From: DSWT01 sp036845725
GTDB lineage: Bacteria; Chloroflexota; Anaerolineae; B4-G1; SLSP01
Assembly (NCBI GenBank): GCA_036845725.1
Contig: DAIUDK010000086.1
Coordinates: 1 to 23,124 of the forward strand
Direction of reading: 5' to 3'
DNA: 23,124 bases
The notes under the pieces are model-generated. The model worked only from the letters and a program-made list of their open reading frames with translations, ran no database searches and was not told the origin of the DNA. Within the stretch, counting starts at the first letter, position 1. Every line of letters begins with the position of its first letter. A program made the translations under genes and the position numbers. Below are positions 5,609 through 13,293 of the stretch, piece after piece.

Positions 5609-7675
5609 TTAAAGCACCTTGCGGATACCGGCGATGATGGCGTCCACGGAGGGAACCATCGCACTTTCCAACGACTCGCTCATGGGCACGGGCACATCAG
5701 CGCCTGTCACCCGCACCACCGGCGCGTCGAGCCAGTCGAACAACTCCTCCTGAATGCGCGCCGCCAGTTCACTGATGAACGAGTTGACACGGTACGCTTC
5801 GGTCACGCCGACCACGCGCCCGGTCTTCTTGACGGATGCCGCGATAGTGTCCATATCCAGCGGCTTGAGCGTACGCAGGTCGATCACTTCCACGCTGATC
5901 CCCTCTTCCGCCAGCTTCTCCGCCGCCTTCAGCGAACGATGCACCATCTGCGAGTAAGTGACCACAGTGACGTCGGAACCTTCACGCTTCACGTCCGCCA
6001 CACCAAAGGGGATGATGTAATCTTCTTCTGGGACGAACCCTTCGATGCCGTAGAGCATCTTGTGTTCGATGAACATCACGGGATTGTCATCGCGGATGGC
6101 GGCTTTGAGCAGGCCCTTTGCGTCGTAGGGCGTGGAGGGCATCACCACGTAAATGCCGGGGAAGTGCGTCCACAGCGATTCGAGGCTCTGCGAGTGGTGC
6201 GCCGCGATCCCGCGCCCCGCCCCCCCCTCAGTGCGGATGACCATCGGCACTTTGGTCTTGCCGCCGAACATGTAGCGGTTCTTCGCGCCCTGGTTGGCGA
6301 CCTGATCCATCGCCAGCGGGGTGAAATCGACGTACATGATTTCGGCGACGGGACGCATACCACACATCGCCGCGCCCACCGCCGACCCGCCAATCGTCGC
6401 CTCGGAGATAGGCGTATCGCGCACACGCTCCGCACCGAACTCCTCGAACAAGCCACGCGTCGCGCCATACGCGCCGCCGTACAGGCCAATATCCTCGCCC
6501 ATCAGGAAGACCTGCGGGTCGCGCAGCATCTCCTCGCGCATCGCGTCGCGCAGGGCCTCCCAATAGCGCGCTTTCTTCACGCCGGGACCGCCGTTGCGGA
6601 CGCGCTCGCGCAGTTCCTTCTCACGGGCCACGTCGGCGTCCGTCCAGAGGGAAGGTGCGTAGACGTACAATTCCAATTCTTCAGCAGGCGGCAGGGGCGA
6701 ACCGAGCGCAAAGTCGGTCGCGACCTGAATCTCGCCCTTGACCTTGGCCTCAATCGCGTCGATCTCTTCCTGCGTGGCCACCCCTTCGGCCACTAACAAC
6801 GCGGCGAAATTCGGGATAGGATCGCGTGTTTTCCAGGCGGCTTCCTCTTCCTTGGTGCGATAAGCACGCGGGTCGGAGCGGGAGTGCCCGTACCAGCGAT
6901 AGGTCTGGAACTCGAGCAGGTAGGGGCCTTCGCCACTGCGCGCGTGTTCGATGGCACCAGTCACGGCTTCGCGCACGGCCAAAACGTCCATCCCATCCAC
7001 GATCTTGTTGGGGATATCATAAGCATCGCCGCGCGTCGCCACGGCGGGCGTACACGTTGAACACGAGAGCGGCACCGACATGCCGTACAGGTTGTTCTCA
7101 ATGATGTAAACCACCGGCAGTTTCCACAGCGACGCCAGGTTGAGCGATTCGTGGAAATTGCCGGTATTCGACGCGCCATCGCCGAAGAAGCACAACACCA
7201 CGCGCCCCGTCCCCTGGAGCTTCTGCGCCAGCCCCGCGCCCGTCGCCACAGGGATGTTGCCGCCGACGATGCCCGTCGCGCCCAGATTGCCGTGTTCCAC
7301 GTCGGCGATGTGCATCGAGCCGCCGCGCCCCCGGCAATAGCCGGTCGAACGCCCGCACAGTTCGGCCATCATCTTGTTGTAGTGTTCCTGGCGTTCCTCG
7401 TCGGTGGTGTGCAACACTGCGCCGCGCGCGTGACAATGCCCGTGCCCGCGGTGCGTGCTGGTGATAAGGTCGTCCTCACGCAGGGTGGACATCGCGCCCA
7501 CCGCCACCGCCTCCTGCCCGGCGTAGAGGTGCGAAGCGCCGCGGATAAGGTTCTTGCCCAACAGATCGTATACCGTGTCCTCAAACATGCGGATTTCCCA
7601 CATCTGCTGCAACATATCGAGGGCCTTGGCCTTCGTCAGACCGGTTTTCTTCAATAGACCAACTTCCTTACCCAT
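5609..7675 (-). CDS. Fused thiamine-diphosphate 2-oxo acid dehydrogenase E1 (alpha and beta subunits in one chain)
   Basis: Start is ATG 7675 with GAGAGG upstream; an open extension to 7936 reads into the regulator gene and is not used. The 688-residue chain joins two proteins that are usually separate. Residues about 15-345 are E1 alpha, with the ThDP/Mg motif GDGASNTGNF...ENN (GDG 165-167, NN 194-195), the YRWYGHSRSDP segment and a conserved HRGHGH stretch. Residues about 368-688 are E1 beta (MGEDIGLYGGAYGAT, PISEATIGGSAVGAA, EHKMLYG, DLRTLKPLD). The enzyme decarboxylates a 2-oxo acid and transfers the acyl group to lipoyl-E2, whose gene follows. Alpha/beta fusion is known in some bacteria but is less usual than separate genes. 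Substrate is undetermined: pyruvate, branched-chain 2-oxo acids and acetoin are all possible. The DeoR-type regulator upstream is a candidate controller. Confidence 0.93.
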   Translation of the reverse strand: MGKEVGLLKKTGLTKAKALDMLQQMWEIRMFEDTVYDLLGKNLIRGASHLYAGQEAVAVGAMSTLREDDLITSTHRGHGHCHARGAVLHTTDEERQEHYNKMMAELCGRSTGYCRGRGGSMHIADVEHGNLGATGIVGGNIPVATGAGLAQKLQGTGRVVLCFFGDGASNTGNFHESLNLASLWKLPVVYIIENNLYGMSVPLSCSTCTPAVATRGDAYDIPNKIVDGMDVLAVREAVTGAIEHARSGEGPYLLEFQTYRWYGHSRSDPRAYRTKEEEAAWKTRDPIPNFAALLVAEGVATQEEIDAIEAKVKGEIQVATDFALGSPLPPAEELELYVYAPSLWTDADVAREKELRERVRNGGPGVKKARYWEALRDAMREEMLRDPQVFLMGEDIGLYGGAYGATRGLFEEFGAERVRDTPISEATIGGSAVGAAMCGMRPVAEIMYVDFTPLAMDQVANQGAKNRYMFGGKTKVPMVIRTEGGAGRGIAAHHSQSLESLWTHFPGIYVVMPSTPYDAKGLLKAAIRDDNPVMFIEHKMLYGIEGFVPEEDYIIPFGVADVKREGSDVTVVTYSQMVHRSLKAAEKLAEEGISVEVIDLRTLKPLDMDTIAASVKKTGRVVGVTEAYRVNSFISELAARIQEELFDWLDAPVVRVTGADVPVPMSESLESAMVPSVDAIIAGIRKVL

Positions 7676-7770
7676 AACTACCTCTCTTTTACAAGTTTGA
7701 TAATAACCTTTTTTGCAAGGATGCACAGGACAAAACGTCCCCTTTATCTTGTTAATCCCGCCAAAAACAA

Positions 7771-8532
7771 CTAAACAATCACAACTTCGACATCCGCCGC
7801 GCGGACCTGCGCGACGAGGTCGGGCGGGGCTTGGGCGTCGGTGATAACGGTATCGACATCGGTCAAGCTGGCATACGAGGTGACGCCAACACGCCCCCAT
7901 TTGGCTGCGTCGGCCACCACGATGACTGTCTGGCACAACCTGACCAGTTGGCGCTTGATCTCGGATTCCGGCGCACTCCCATCGGTCAATCCGACGTCCA
8001 CACTGAGGCCATACGCGCCGAAAAAGCCCTTGCGGATGTGATATTGCTCCAAAAATGCCAGGCCGTCCGGCCCGATGAGCGAGACGGTGTCGTGGTGCAG
8101 CGTACCGCCCGGCATCACCACCGTGATCTCCGTCAGGCCGAGCATCTCTTGCGCGATGACCAGGCTGTTGGTAACGAGGGTAAGGTCACGGCGGGACTTG
8201 AGGTGCTGCGCCACCGCGATCGCCGTGCTGCTGCTGTCGAGGAAGACGGCTTCACCATCGGCAATGAGCGCCGCGCCTGCCGCACCGATGCGCTGTTTTT
8301 CGGGGATATGCTGCTGGCGGCGTTGAAGCAGTGAAATCTCCTGTAAGTTATACGTTGCAGAGATCGCGCCGCCATACGTGCGGACGAGCAAGCCGCGTTC
8401 GGCGAGCGCCTGGAGATCAGCGCGGATGGTCACTTCGGAGACATCAAACCGTGCACTGAGATCGGGCACAGAAACCCGTCCGTGGTCTGTGATCAAATTG
8501 AGGATAGCCTGCCGCCGTTCTTCGAGATACAC
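7771..8532 (-). CDS. DeoR-family transcriptional regulator
   Basis: The 253-residue product has the family plan. An N-terminal helix-turn-helix (about 20-47, VSVPDLSARFDVSEVTIRAD) is followed by RTYGGA and a C-terminal phosphosugar-type effector domain with the DSSST loop (99-103), TNS at about 121 and the S-E-x-E-I/A-x-x-K segment (SAPESEIKRQ). DeoR proteins are usually repressors released by a sugar phosphate or related metabolite. The start is placed at GTG 8532 (protein begins MYLEERRQAI, as in typical family members). The longer frame beginning TTG 8580 is rejected because that codon lies between the -35 and -10 boxes of a near-perfect promoter. The gene precedes the E1-E2 genes on the same strand. 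A CTTTC-repeat operator over its own promoter suggests autoregulation. Confidence 0.9.
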   Translation of the reverse strand: MYLEERRQAILNLITDHGRVSVPDLSARFDVSEVTIRADLQALAERGLLVRTYGGAISATYNLQEISLLQRRQQHIPEKQRIGAAGAALIADGEAVFLDSSSTAIAVAQHLKSRRDLTLVTNSLVIAQEMLGLTEITVVMPGGTLHHDTVSLIGPDGLAFLEQYHIRKGFFGAYGLSVDVGLTDGSAPESEIKRQLVRLCQTVIVVADAAKWGRVGVTSYASLTDVDTVITDAQAPPDLVAQVRAADVEVVIV

Positions 8533-8543
8533 GCGCGCCCCAG

Positions 8544-8590
8544 CTTTCGTTTCCTTTCGATTTCTTTCATTGTAAAACAAATATGAAAGA
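8544..8590 (-). promoter_or_regulatory. Probable operator: CTTTC direct repeats at 10-bp spacing plus an inverted half-site
   Basis: On the plus strand CTTTC occurs at 8544-8548, 8554-8558 and 8564-8568, exactly 10 bp apart, thus on one face of the helix. TCTTTCAT (8563-8570) also forms a perfect 8-bp inverted repeat with ATGAAAGA (8583-8590). The sites cover the -10 box, start region and spacer of the regulator promoter. CTTTC-type repeats are known in operators of DeoR-family proteins such as AgaR, so autoregulation is a reasonable inference. Confidence 0.6.
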
Positions 8591-8596
8591 TGTCAA
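8569..8596 (-). promoter_or_regulatory. Near-consensus sigma-70 promoter of the DeoR-type regulator gene
   Basis: Reading the minus strand, TTGACA (8596-8591, perfect) and TACAAT (8574-8569, one mismatch) are separated by 16 bases. Transcription would begin near 8562, giving a leader of about 30 bases to GTG 8532. The -35 box touches the stop codon of the methyltransferase gene upstream. Confidence 0.75.
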
Positions 8597-9384
8597 ACGA
8601 AGGCCAGGGGTTTCCGCCCCACGTAGACGCCATACCCCATAAGACGGAGAATCTGCTTGGGCGCGGTTGCCAGCGCGGTTTTGATGACACCTCTGGATTT
8701 AGGCTTGAAAAAGGTCAGGAGCGTGCGGCCTACCACTTTCAGCATCTCCCCTGTTCCGTAGTATTTGAGCCGGCCTTTGGCCTCTTCGCGCAGGTTCGGC
8801 GGATAGGCATTGGCGACGATGTCCTGCAATCCGGCTTCTTGCAACAAAGCCACCCATTCCTCTTTGATGAGCGCATCCGCGCCGAGACTGTGCATAAACG
8901 TCACGGCCTCCAGTCCACGCTCAACCCACGTGGTCTCGTTCATCCCCACATAACCGCCGGGTTTGGTCACGCGAACGTACCCACGAAACGCCGTGGGGCG
9001 GTCCGGTAGGAATGTGCTGACCGATTCCACAAGGACCACGTCGAACAGGTTGTCCGCAAAGGGCAAATCCTGCGCATCGGCCACACGGAACTCACAACGC
9101 TCTGCCACGCCCTTATGCTGCGCCAGCGCCGTAGCACGTTCGATCATTCTCGGTTCAATATCGACGCCTACCACACGGCAGCCATACGTTTTGGCGAGAT
9201 AACACGGTGTCGCGCCAATCCCACACCCCGCATCGAGGACGTAGCTGCTCGCGTCGATGGAGCACAGTCCAAGCATTTCATCTGTCGCCTTCAAGCCGCC
9301 GACATGCTTGGTCACGCCGATATCAGCCAAAAATTCGAAATATCCTGCCTGACTTTTCTGGCGTGCATCCTGCACTGATCTCAT
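8593..9384 (-). CDS. Class I SAM-dependent methyltransferase
   Basis: The 263-residue protein shows the Rossmann-type SAM-binding motif I (VLDAGCGIGATP, about 49-60), an acidic residue after strand 2 (VVGVDIEP, about 71-78), VADAQDLPF and the LPFADNLFDVV post-II segment, plus a VTKPGGYVGMNE motif. This plan is close to ubiquinone/menaquinone- or small-molecule C-methyltransferases (UbiE/sterol-methyltransferase-like) rather than to RNA or DNA methylases. The acceptor is unknown. The last 60 residues are basic and hydrophobic (TLLTFFKPKSRGVIKTALA), possibly membrane-associated. Start ATG 9384 follows GAGGGAG. Its stop at 8593 abuts the promoter of the DeoR-type gene. It lies 56 bases downstream of the ATPase gene, separated by a hairpin. 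Confidence 0.85.
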   Translation of the reverse strand: MRSVQDARQKSQAGYFEFLADIGVTKHVGGLKATDEMLGLCSIDASSYVLDAGCGIGATPCYLAKTYGCRVVGVDIEPRMIERATALAQHKGVAERCEFRVADAQDLPFADNLFDVVLVESVSTFLPDRPTAFRGYVRVTKPGGYVGMNETTWVERGLEAVTFMHSLGADALIKEEWVALLQEAGLQDIVANAYPPNLREEAKGRLKYYGTGEMLKVVGRTLLTFFKPKSRGVIKTALATAPKQILRLMGYGVYVGRKPLAFV

Positions 9385-9402
9385 CTCCCTCTTAAAACAG
9401 TT

Positions 9403-9433
9403 TTGTGGGGCGAGTTAGCAGCTCGCCCCACAA
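9403..9433. terminator. Strong 12-bp hairpin between the ATPase and methyltransferase genes
   Basis: TTGTGGGGCGAG (9403-9414) pairs perfectly with CTCGCCCCACAA (9422-9433) around a 7-nt loop. It lies just after the stop of the minus-strand ATPase gene. The T-run that follows on the minus strand is weak and interrupted (AACTGTTTT), so it may terminate only in part or act as an intercistronic structure. Confidence 0.6.
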
Positions 9434-9440
9434 TGGACAT

Positions 9441-11924
9441 TTACGAAGCGGCCAGCAGTCCCCCACCCTCATCCTGCCAGTGCGGCATCCAGACGAGGGA
9501 GACCAACTGCACCGTGATGTCAGTTTTCTTCGGTTTCACGATCACGGGGATCAGCTCCTCAGTCATCGGGTCAATGCTGGCGGCCAGAGCAGCCGCTTCG
9601 ACGTCAAATTCTGCCTGCAAATCCGCCAACTGCTTCTGCAAAGCCTCGACGGTCTCTTCGGCGCGAGCGATGTCCTCGCGCTGTTGCGAGGCGCGGCCCA
9701 GACTCTTCGCCGTCGTCGCCGCCTTGCCTACAGTGGAAGAACTGACCGCTTTACGCCCCAACAGCGCGCCCAACAGCGTCGAGCCGACGTTAACGGCCGT
9801 TTGCAGCCCGGCCTGGCGCGCCTGCGCCTGCTCGCGTTCGACGGCCTGCTCTGCCTTGCGGATGCGCTCCTGCAGGGTTGTCATCTTGGACGCATATTTC
9901 TTACGCAGCGCGTCGACGCTATCGTCGCGCCGTTCACGCGCCAGCTGTTGCAAGCGGAGACGGAAGTCGCGTTCAGTCTCGCCCGGTTCGGAAGTCAGTT
10001 TTAAGCTAGAGCTGCGGAACATCTCCAACTTTTGCGTACGGTAGGCCCACATGGCAAAGTTTTTGCTCCAGGTTGTATAACTCTTGGATTGTCCAGCCGC
10101 TGCCGGTAGAGCGCCGTACTGTGCATCCAAATCACCGTTCTTTTCCAGATCGGTCACGGCGAGGTCAATGACTTCGCCCTGCTCCCAGTCCACGGGGAGT
10201 GCAGCATCGACGATTGGAGTTACAGCCACGATATCTTCCAACTGATCTACGCCCAGCTTCGTATCGATGAAATGCGTCCGCGCTGCACCGAGCAGGTACG
10301 GTTTGTAGACGACCGTGCGGCTCTTGCGGCTGCCGCGCACAGGGATGAAGAAACGGGACACATCCGGCGACAATGTGGGCGCTGCCCCAGCGGCCGGCGC
10401 AGCCGCCACCGGAGCGACAACAGTTGGCGCGGTCACCGTTGACGCAAAGGCAGTCGTCGCCGCGATCGCCGGAGTTGGCATAGTCGCAGGCGCAGTCGTA
10501 CGCGCTGCAGCTTTGCGCGGCTCCATAAGGACGCGGATCTGCTCGCGGGTGATCGGGCCGCGCAGGTATGACATCGCCCAACGCGTGCTAAAGACGACAG
10601 GCTCATCCTCGTGAACGTTGTTCAGCAGGAAAACGCGGCTGCCCAGACCCGCGAGCGTTTGCTCCATGGCACGCCGGTCGAAGCGCCCGCCGGTGCCCGC
10701 AGCCGCGCCCTCCAGACCGTCAAGCAGGCGTGCCTTGTCGCGCTCGGTCTGCAAGCGCCCGATAAACCACGTTCCGGCGTTGGAAAGTGCCTTGTAGTCG
10801 AGGTCCACCGGGTTCTGTGTCGCCAGTACCACGCCGACGCCAAACGCGCGCGCCTGTTTCAACATCGTCAACAGCGGCATCTTGGAAGGTGGGTTGGCAC
10901 TGGGCGGCAGGTAACCGAAAATTTCGTCGATGTAGAGCAAGGCGCGCAGGCTGGTGGTGCCGGAGAGGCCGCGCATCCAGCTCAAGACCTGGTTCAGCAG
11001 CAGGGAGACGAAGAACATGCGTTCCCGGTCGCCGAGGTGCGCGATGGAGAAGATGGCAATGCGCGGTTTTCCCTGCGGCGTGTACAAAATCTGGCCGATG
11101 TCCAATGGCTCACCTTCCAGCCAGGCACTGAAGCCGGGGGAAGCAAGCAGGTTGTTCAATGCCATGACCAGGGCAAAACGGTCTTTGGCCGGATAGAACG
11201 AGTCCAGATCGAGCACGCCAATTTTGTCCATGGGCGGGTTCTGCACCAGTTGGATCAGCGCGGCGAGATCGACATCGCGCCCCTGTCGCCACACATAATC
11301 GAGGATGGTCGAGAGCAAAATGTATTCGCGGCTCTGGACGGGATCGGCATCGACGCCCAACAGGCCGAGCAGGCTGGTGACGGTGGTACCGACGCGCTCG
11401 CGCATCATTTCTCCGTCGTCCAGGACGGTGGCGGGGGGCGCGGCGAAGGATTGGAGGATGGAAACGGATACACCTGCATTGCTGGCCGGGGTATAAACGA
11501 CAAAATCAGCGGCATCCCTGAGTTTTTGGATGCGCGCACCGTCCTGTCCCCAGTCCGCCAGGCCCTTTTTCCAGAGGGCGGCCTGCGCTTCGGCGTAAGC
11601 GGCGGGCGTCATATCCTTCTTCCGCGCATCGTCCTCGTTGATCCAGGGCAGAAAGTCCTCGCCGCGCAGTTGCGGGAAGGTGAGCAGCAGGTTCCCCAGG
11701 TCGCCTTTGGGATCAATGATGATGGCGGGAATGCCGTCAATGGCGGCTTCCTCGATCAAACCGATGCAGAGACCGGTTTTGCCGCTGCCGGTCATGCCGA
11801 CAGTGACGGCGTGCGTCACCAGGTCTTTGCTGTCGTAGAGCAAAAGGGCGTCTTTGGCGGCCTTCTTTCCCATATCGTACTCTTTGCCCAGATAAAAAAC
11901 GCCAAGTTTCTCAAAGTCTTCCAT
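9441..11924 (-). CDS. HerA/FtsK-like P-loop ATPase with C-terminal coiled coil
   Basis: The 827-residue protein begins at ATG 11924 after GGGAGGAA. Residues 43-51 (GMTGSGKTG) are a Walker A loop, followed by IIIDPKGDLGNL (68-79), typical of HerA/DUF87-DUF853 ATPases that bind DNA or partner proteins. Walker B is ALLYIDE (328-334), and ATQNP (368-372) is a sensor-type motif. An Ala/Pro/Thr-rich linker covers about 472-520. A second domain (520-640) of unknown type and a long charged helical region, probably coiled coil (about 655-770), follow. No membrane segment or nuclease motif is visible and no NurA-like or VirB partner lies beside it. It may be a DNA translocase or a scaffold ATPase. Specific function is unknown. 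It has its own promoter at 11985-12013. Confidence 0.8.
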   Translation of the reverse strand: MEDFEKLGVFYLGKEYDMGKKAAKDALLLYDSKDLVTHAVTVGMTGSGKTGLCIGLIEEAAIDGIPAIIIDPKGDLGNLLLTFPQLRGEDFLPWINEDDARKKDMTPAAYAEAQAALWKKGLADWGQDGARIQKLRDAADFVVYTPASNAGVSVSILQSFAAPPATVLDDGEMMRERVGTTVTSLLGLLGVDADPVQSREYILLSTILDYVWRQGRDVDLAALIQLVQNPPMDKIGVLDLDSFYPAKDRFALVMALNNLLASPGFSAWLEGEPLDIGQILYTPQGKPRIAIFSIAHLGDRERMFFVSLLLNQVLSWMRGLSGTTSLRALLYIDEIFGYLPPSANPPSKMPLLTMLKQARAFGVGVVLATQNPVDLDYKALSNAGTWFIGRLQTERDKARLLDGLEGAAAGTGGRFDRRAMEQTLAGLGSRVFLLNNVHEDEPVVFSTRWAMSYLRGPITREQIRVLMEPRKAAARTTAPATMPTPAIAATTAFASTVTAPTVVAPVAAAPAAGAAPTLSPDVSRFFIPVRGSRKSRTVVYKPYLLGAARTHFIDTKLGVDQLEDIVAVTPIVDAALPVDWEQGEVIDLAVTDLEKNGDLDAQYGALPAAAGQSKSYTTWSKNFAMWAYRTQKLEMFRSSSLKLTSEPGETERDFRLRLQQLARERRDDSVDALRKKYASKMTTLQERIRKAEQAVEREQAQARQAGLQTAVNVGSTLLGALLGRKAVSSSTVGKAATTAKSLGRASQQREDIARAEETVEALQKQLADLQAEFDVEAAALAASIDPMTEELIPVIVKPKKTDITVQLVSLVWMPHWQDEGGGLLAAS

Positions 11925-11984
11925 AGTTTCCTCCCAAAATACAGTTTACCAGTCAGGTAGTCGTTAGTCAGATAGTCTTTACAA

Positions 11985-12013
11985 AGTATAGTAGTAGATA
12001 AGGAAAAGGTCAA
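11985..12013 (-). promoter_or_regulatory. Promoter of the HerA-like ATPase gene
   Basis: On the minus strand TTGACC (12013-12008) and TATACT (11990-11985) are 17 bases apart, each one mismatch from consensus. Transcription would begin near 11978, so the left arm of the palindromic array is at the very start of the leader, about 54 bases before ATG 11924. Confidence 0.65.
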
Positions 12014-12027
12014 AGTCGGATACAACT

Positions 12028-12055
12028 TTGATTTTATTCCAGCTTACAGTAGAAT
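12028..12055 (+). promoter_or_regulatory. Candidate promoter of the class II aldolase gene
   Basis: TTGATT (12028-12033) and TAGAAT (12050-12055) are 16 bases apart. Transcription would start near 12062, placing the right arm of the array (12076-12108) in the leader. It could serve the long plus-strand gene run that begins at 12124. Confidence 0.45.
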
Positions 12056-12123
12056 GACACGTACTGGAATGACCCGACTAGCGACTATTCGACTAACGAC
12101 TATCTGACGATCAAGGAGAGATC

Positions 12124-12843
12124 ATGACGCTGCACAAGCACTACCAACGTGAAGTGAAGTTATTCGTCAAAGTGTGCCGCCGGCTGGCGCGCAATCTGTA
12201 CGTCACCGGTTACGGCGGCAATCTGGCGTGGAAGCTGGAGGACGATCTGGTGCTGATCACGCCGACGCAGATGAACAAGGGCGACATCCGCCGCAAGGAC
12301 GTGGTGTTCGTCAACTTGGCGGGCGAAACGGTTGAGGGCGAGCGCCGCCCCACCGGCGAACTGCCGATGTATCTTAAGTTCTTCCACGAGCGGCCGGATG
12401 TCGTCTCCGTCATCCACTGCCACGCGCCCGCCGTCGGCGCGCTCGCAATCTCCGGCGGCGAGAACTACCTGATGCTGCCGCTCTACCCGGAGACCACCAC
12501 CGAAATCGGCCCGGTACCCGTCGTCCCCTACGCGCAGCCGCTCACGCAGGAGTTGGCCGACAGCTTCGCGCCGTATCTGCCCAAGTACAATAGCTTCATC
12601 ATGGAAAACCACGGCCTGGTGACGATGAGCCGGGGTGACATCTACTGGACGCTGATGAACATCGAGTTGCTGGAAGCCACCGCGCAGTCGATCCTCTACG
12701 CCGTGCAGCTCGGCGGCGGGATCAAGGCGCTGGATTACGCAGCGGTCAAGCGGTTGGGCGAGGTGATGCATCTACGCGATCTCCCGCTTTTTGGCGCGCC
12801 GGGCGTCAATGCGTCGTTGGAGGCGCTGTATTTCGGTGAATAG
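12124..12843 (+). CDS. Class II aldolase/adducin-family protein (fuculose-phosphate aldolase-like)
   Basis: The 239-residue protein has the zinc-aldolase pattern: GYGGNLAWKL near 29, then the catalytic Glu in TGELPMYLKFF (E79), the HCHAP motif (H98, H100) and MENHGLVTMS (H163). These provide the zinc ligands and base used by L-fuculose-1-phosphate and L-ribulose-5-phosphate family enzymes for retro-aldol cleavage or epimerisation. Start ATG 12124 follows AAGGAG. Length fits the family (about 210-240). The substrate is not evident. It is the first gene of the long plus run and lies just before a deaminase and upstream of a polyol-type dehydrogenase, which fits sugar or polyol breakdown. Confidence 0.88.
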   Translation: MTLHKHYQREVKLFVKVCRRLARNLYVTGYGGNLAWKLEDDLVLITPTQMNKGDIRRKDVVFVNLAGETVEGERRPTGELPMYLKFFHERPDVVSVIHCHAPAVGALAISGGENYLMLPLYPETTTEIGPVPVVPYAQPLTQELADSFAPYLPKYNSFIMENHGLVTMSRGDIYWTLMNIELLEATAQSILYAVQLGGGIKALDYAAVKRLGEVMHLRDLPLFGAPGVNASLEALYFGE

Positions 12844-12849
12844 GCACTC

Positions 12850-13284
12850 ATGCAACATCCTAACCAGGCGTTGATGGCGCAAGCGATTGAGTTTGGTTTC
12901 ACCCATTGGACGGTGGGCTGTCTCATCGTACAAGGTGACGAGATCATCGCTATGAGCGGCGGTACGATCTTTTCGGCGGATCACGATGTGACGGGCCATT
13001 CGGAGATCAACGCGATTCGCCAGGCGTGCAAGACACTGGGCCGTCATCACCTGGACGACTGTTGGCTATACACAACGTATGAACCCTGCCCAATGTGCAT
13101 GGCCGCAATCTGCTGGGCGAAAATGGCGGGCGTGGTCTACGCTGCAACGCAGGAAGACCGCAATGATCGCTGGACGATGGAAGTTCACATCCGTGCGGCA
13201 GAGGTCATTGCGAAAGCCGAGCATAAGCCACAGCTCATTGAGGCATTTATGCGGGAAGAATCGCTGAAAATACTGGAACTGTAG
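12850..13284 (+). CDS. Nucleoside/nucleobase deaminase (CMP/dCMP-deaminase superfamily)
   Basis: The 144-residue protein carries the zinc deaminase motifs HSE (H50, E52 in TGHSEINAI) and PCPMC (C80, C83 in YEPCPMCMAAICWAKM). The usual HAE is HSE here; the middle residue is not catalytic. PCPMC with the following MAAICWA segment and the C-terminal REE..L pattern is most like guanine or cytosine deaminases and less like TadA. It starts 6 bases after the aldolase stop and is probably cotranscribed. The ribosome site is not strong, so translation may be coupled. The substrate could be guanine, cytosine or a nucleoside analogue. Confidence 0.85.
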   Translation: MQHPNQALMAQAIEFGFTHWTVGCLIVQGDEIIAMSGGTIFSADHDVTGHSEINAIRQACKTLGRHHLDDCWLYTTYEPCPMCMAAICWAKMAGVVYAATQEDRNDRWTMEVHIRAAEVIAKAEHKPQLIEAFMREESLKILEL

Positions 13285-13293
13285 GAGGAATAT

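Larger units (their letters stand above)
11951..12108. repeat. Palindromic array of 7/8-nt TAGTC-type units flanking divergent promoters
   Basis: The left arm (11951-11977) contains three TAGTC/AGTC units. The right arm (12076-12108) contains GACTAGC, GACTATTC, GACTAAC and GACTATCT. The reverse complement of the right arm matches the left at 23 of 26 positions. The loop of about 98 nt contains both promoters of the divergent genes, so each arm falls in the 5' leader of one gene. Confidence 0.8.

Noticed and set aside
7676..7770. Separate promoter for the E1 gene
   Set aside because: Several weak TTG- and TAT-like boxes occur, but none has an acceptable spacing together with a good match, so no promoter is called.
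7676..7936. 87-residue extension of the E1 gene
   Set aside because: It overlaps the DeoR-type gene in another frame and has a low-complexity Arg/Cys-rich translation; ATG 7675 has a ribosome site and starts the family-like sequence.
8533..8580. TTG 8580 as the start of the DeoR-type regulator
   Set aside because: The codon lies inside the promoter, between the -35 and -10 boxes, so it is upstream of the expected transcript start.
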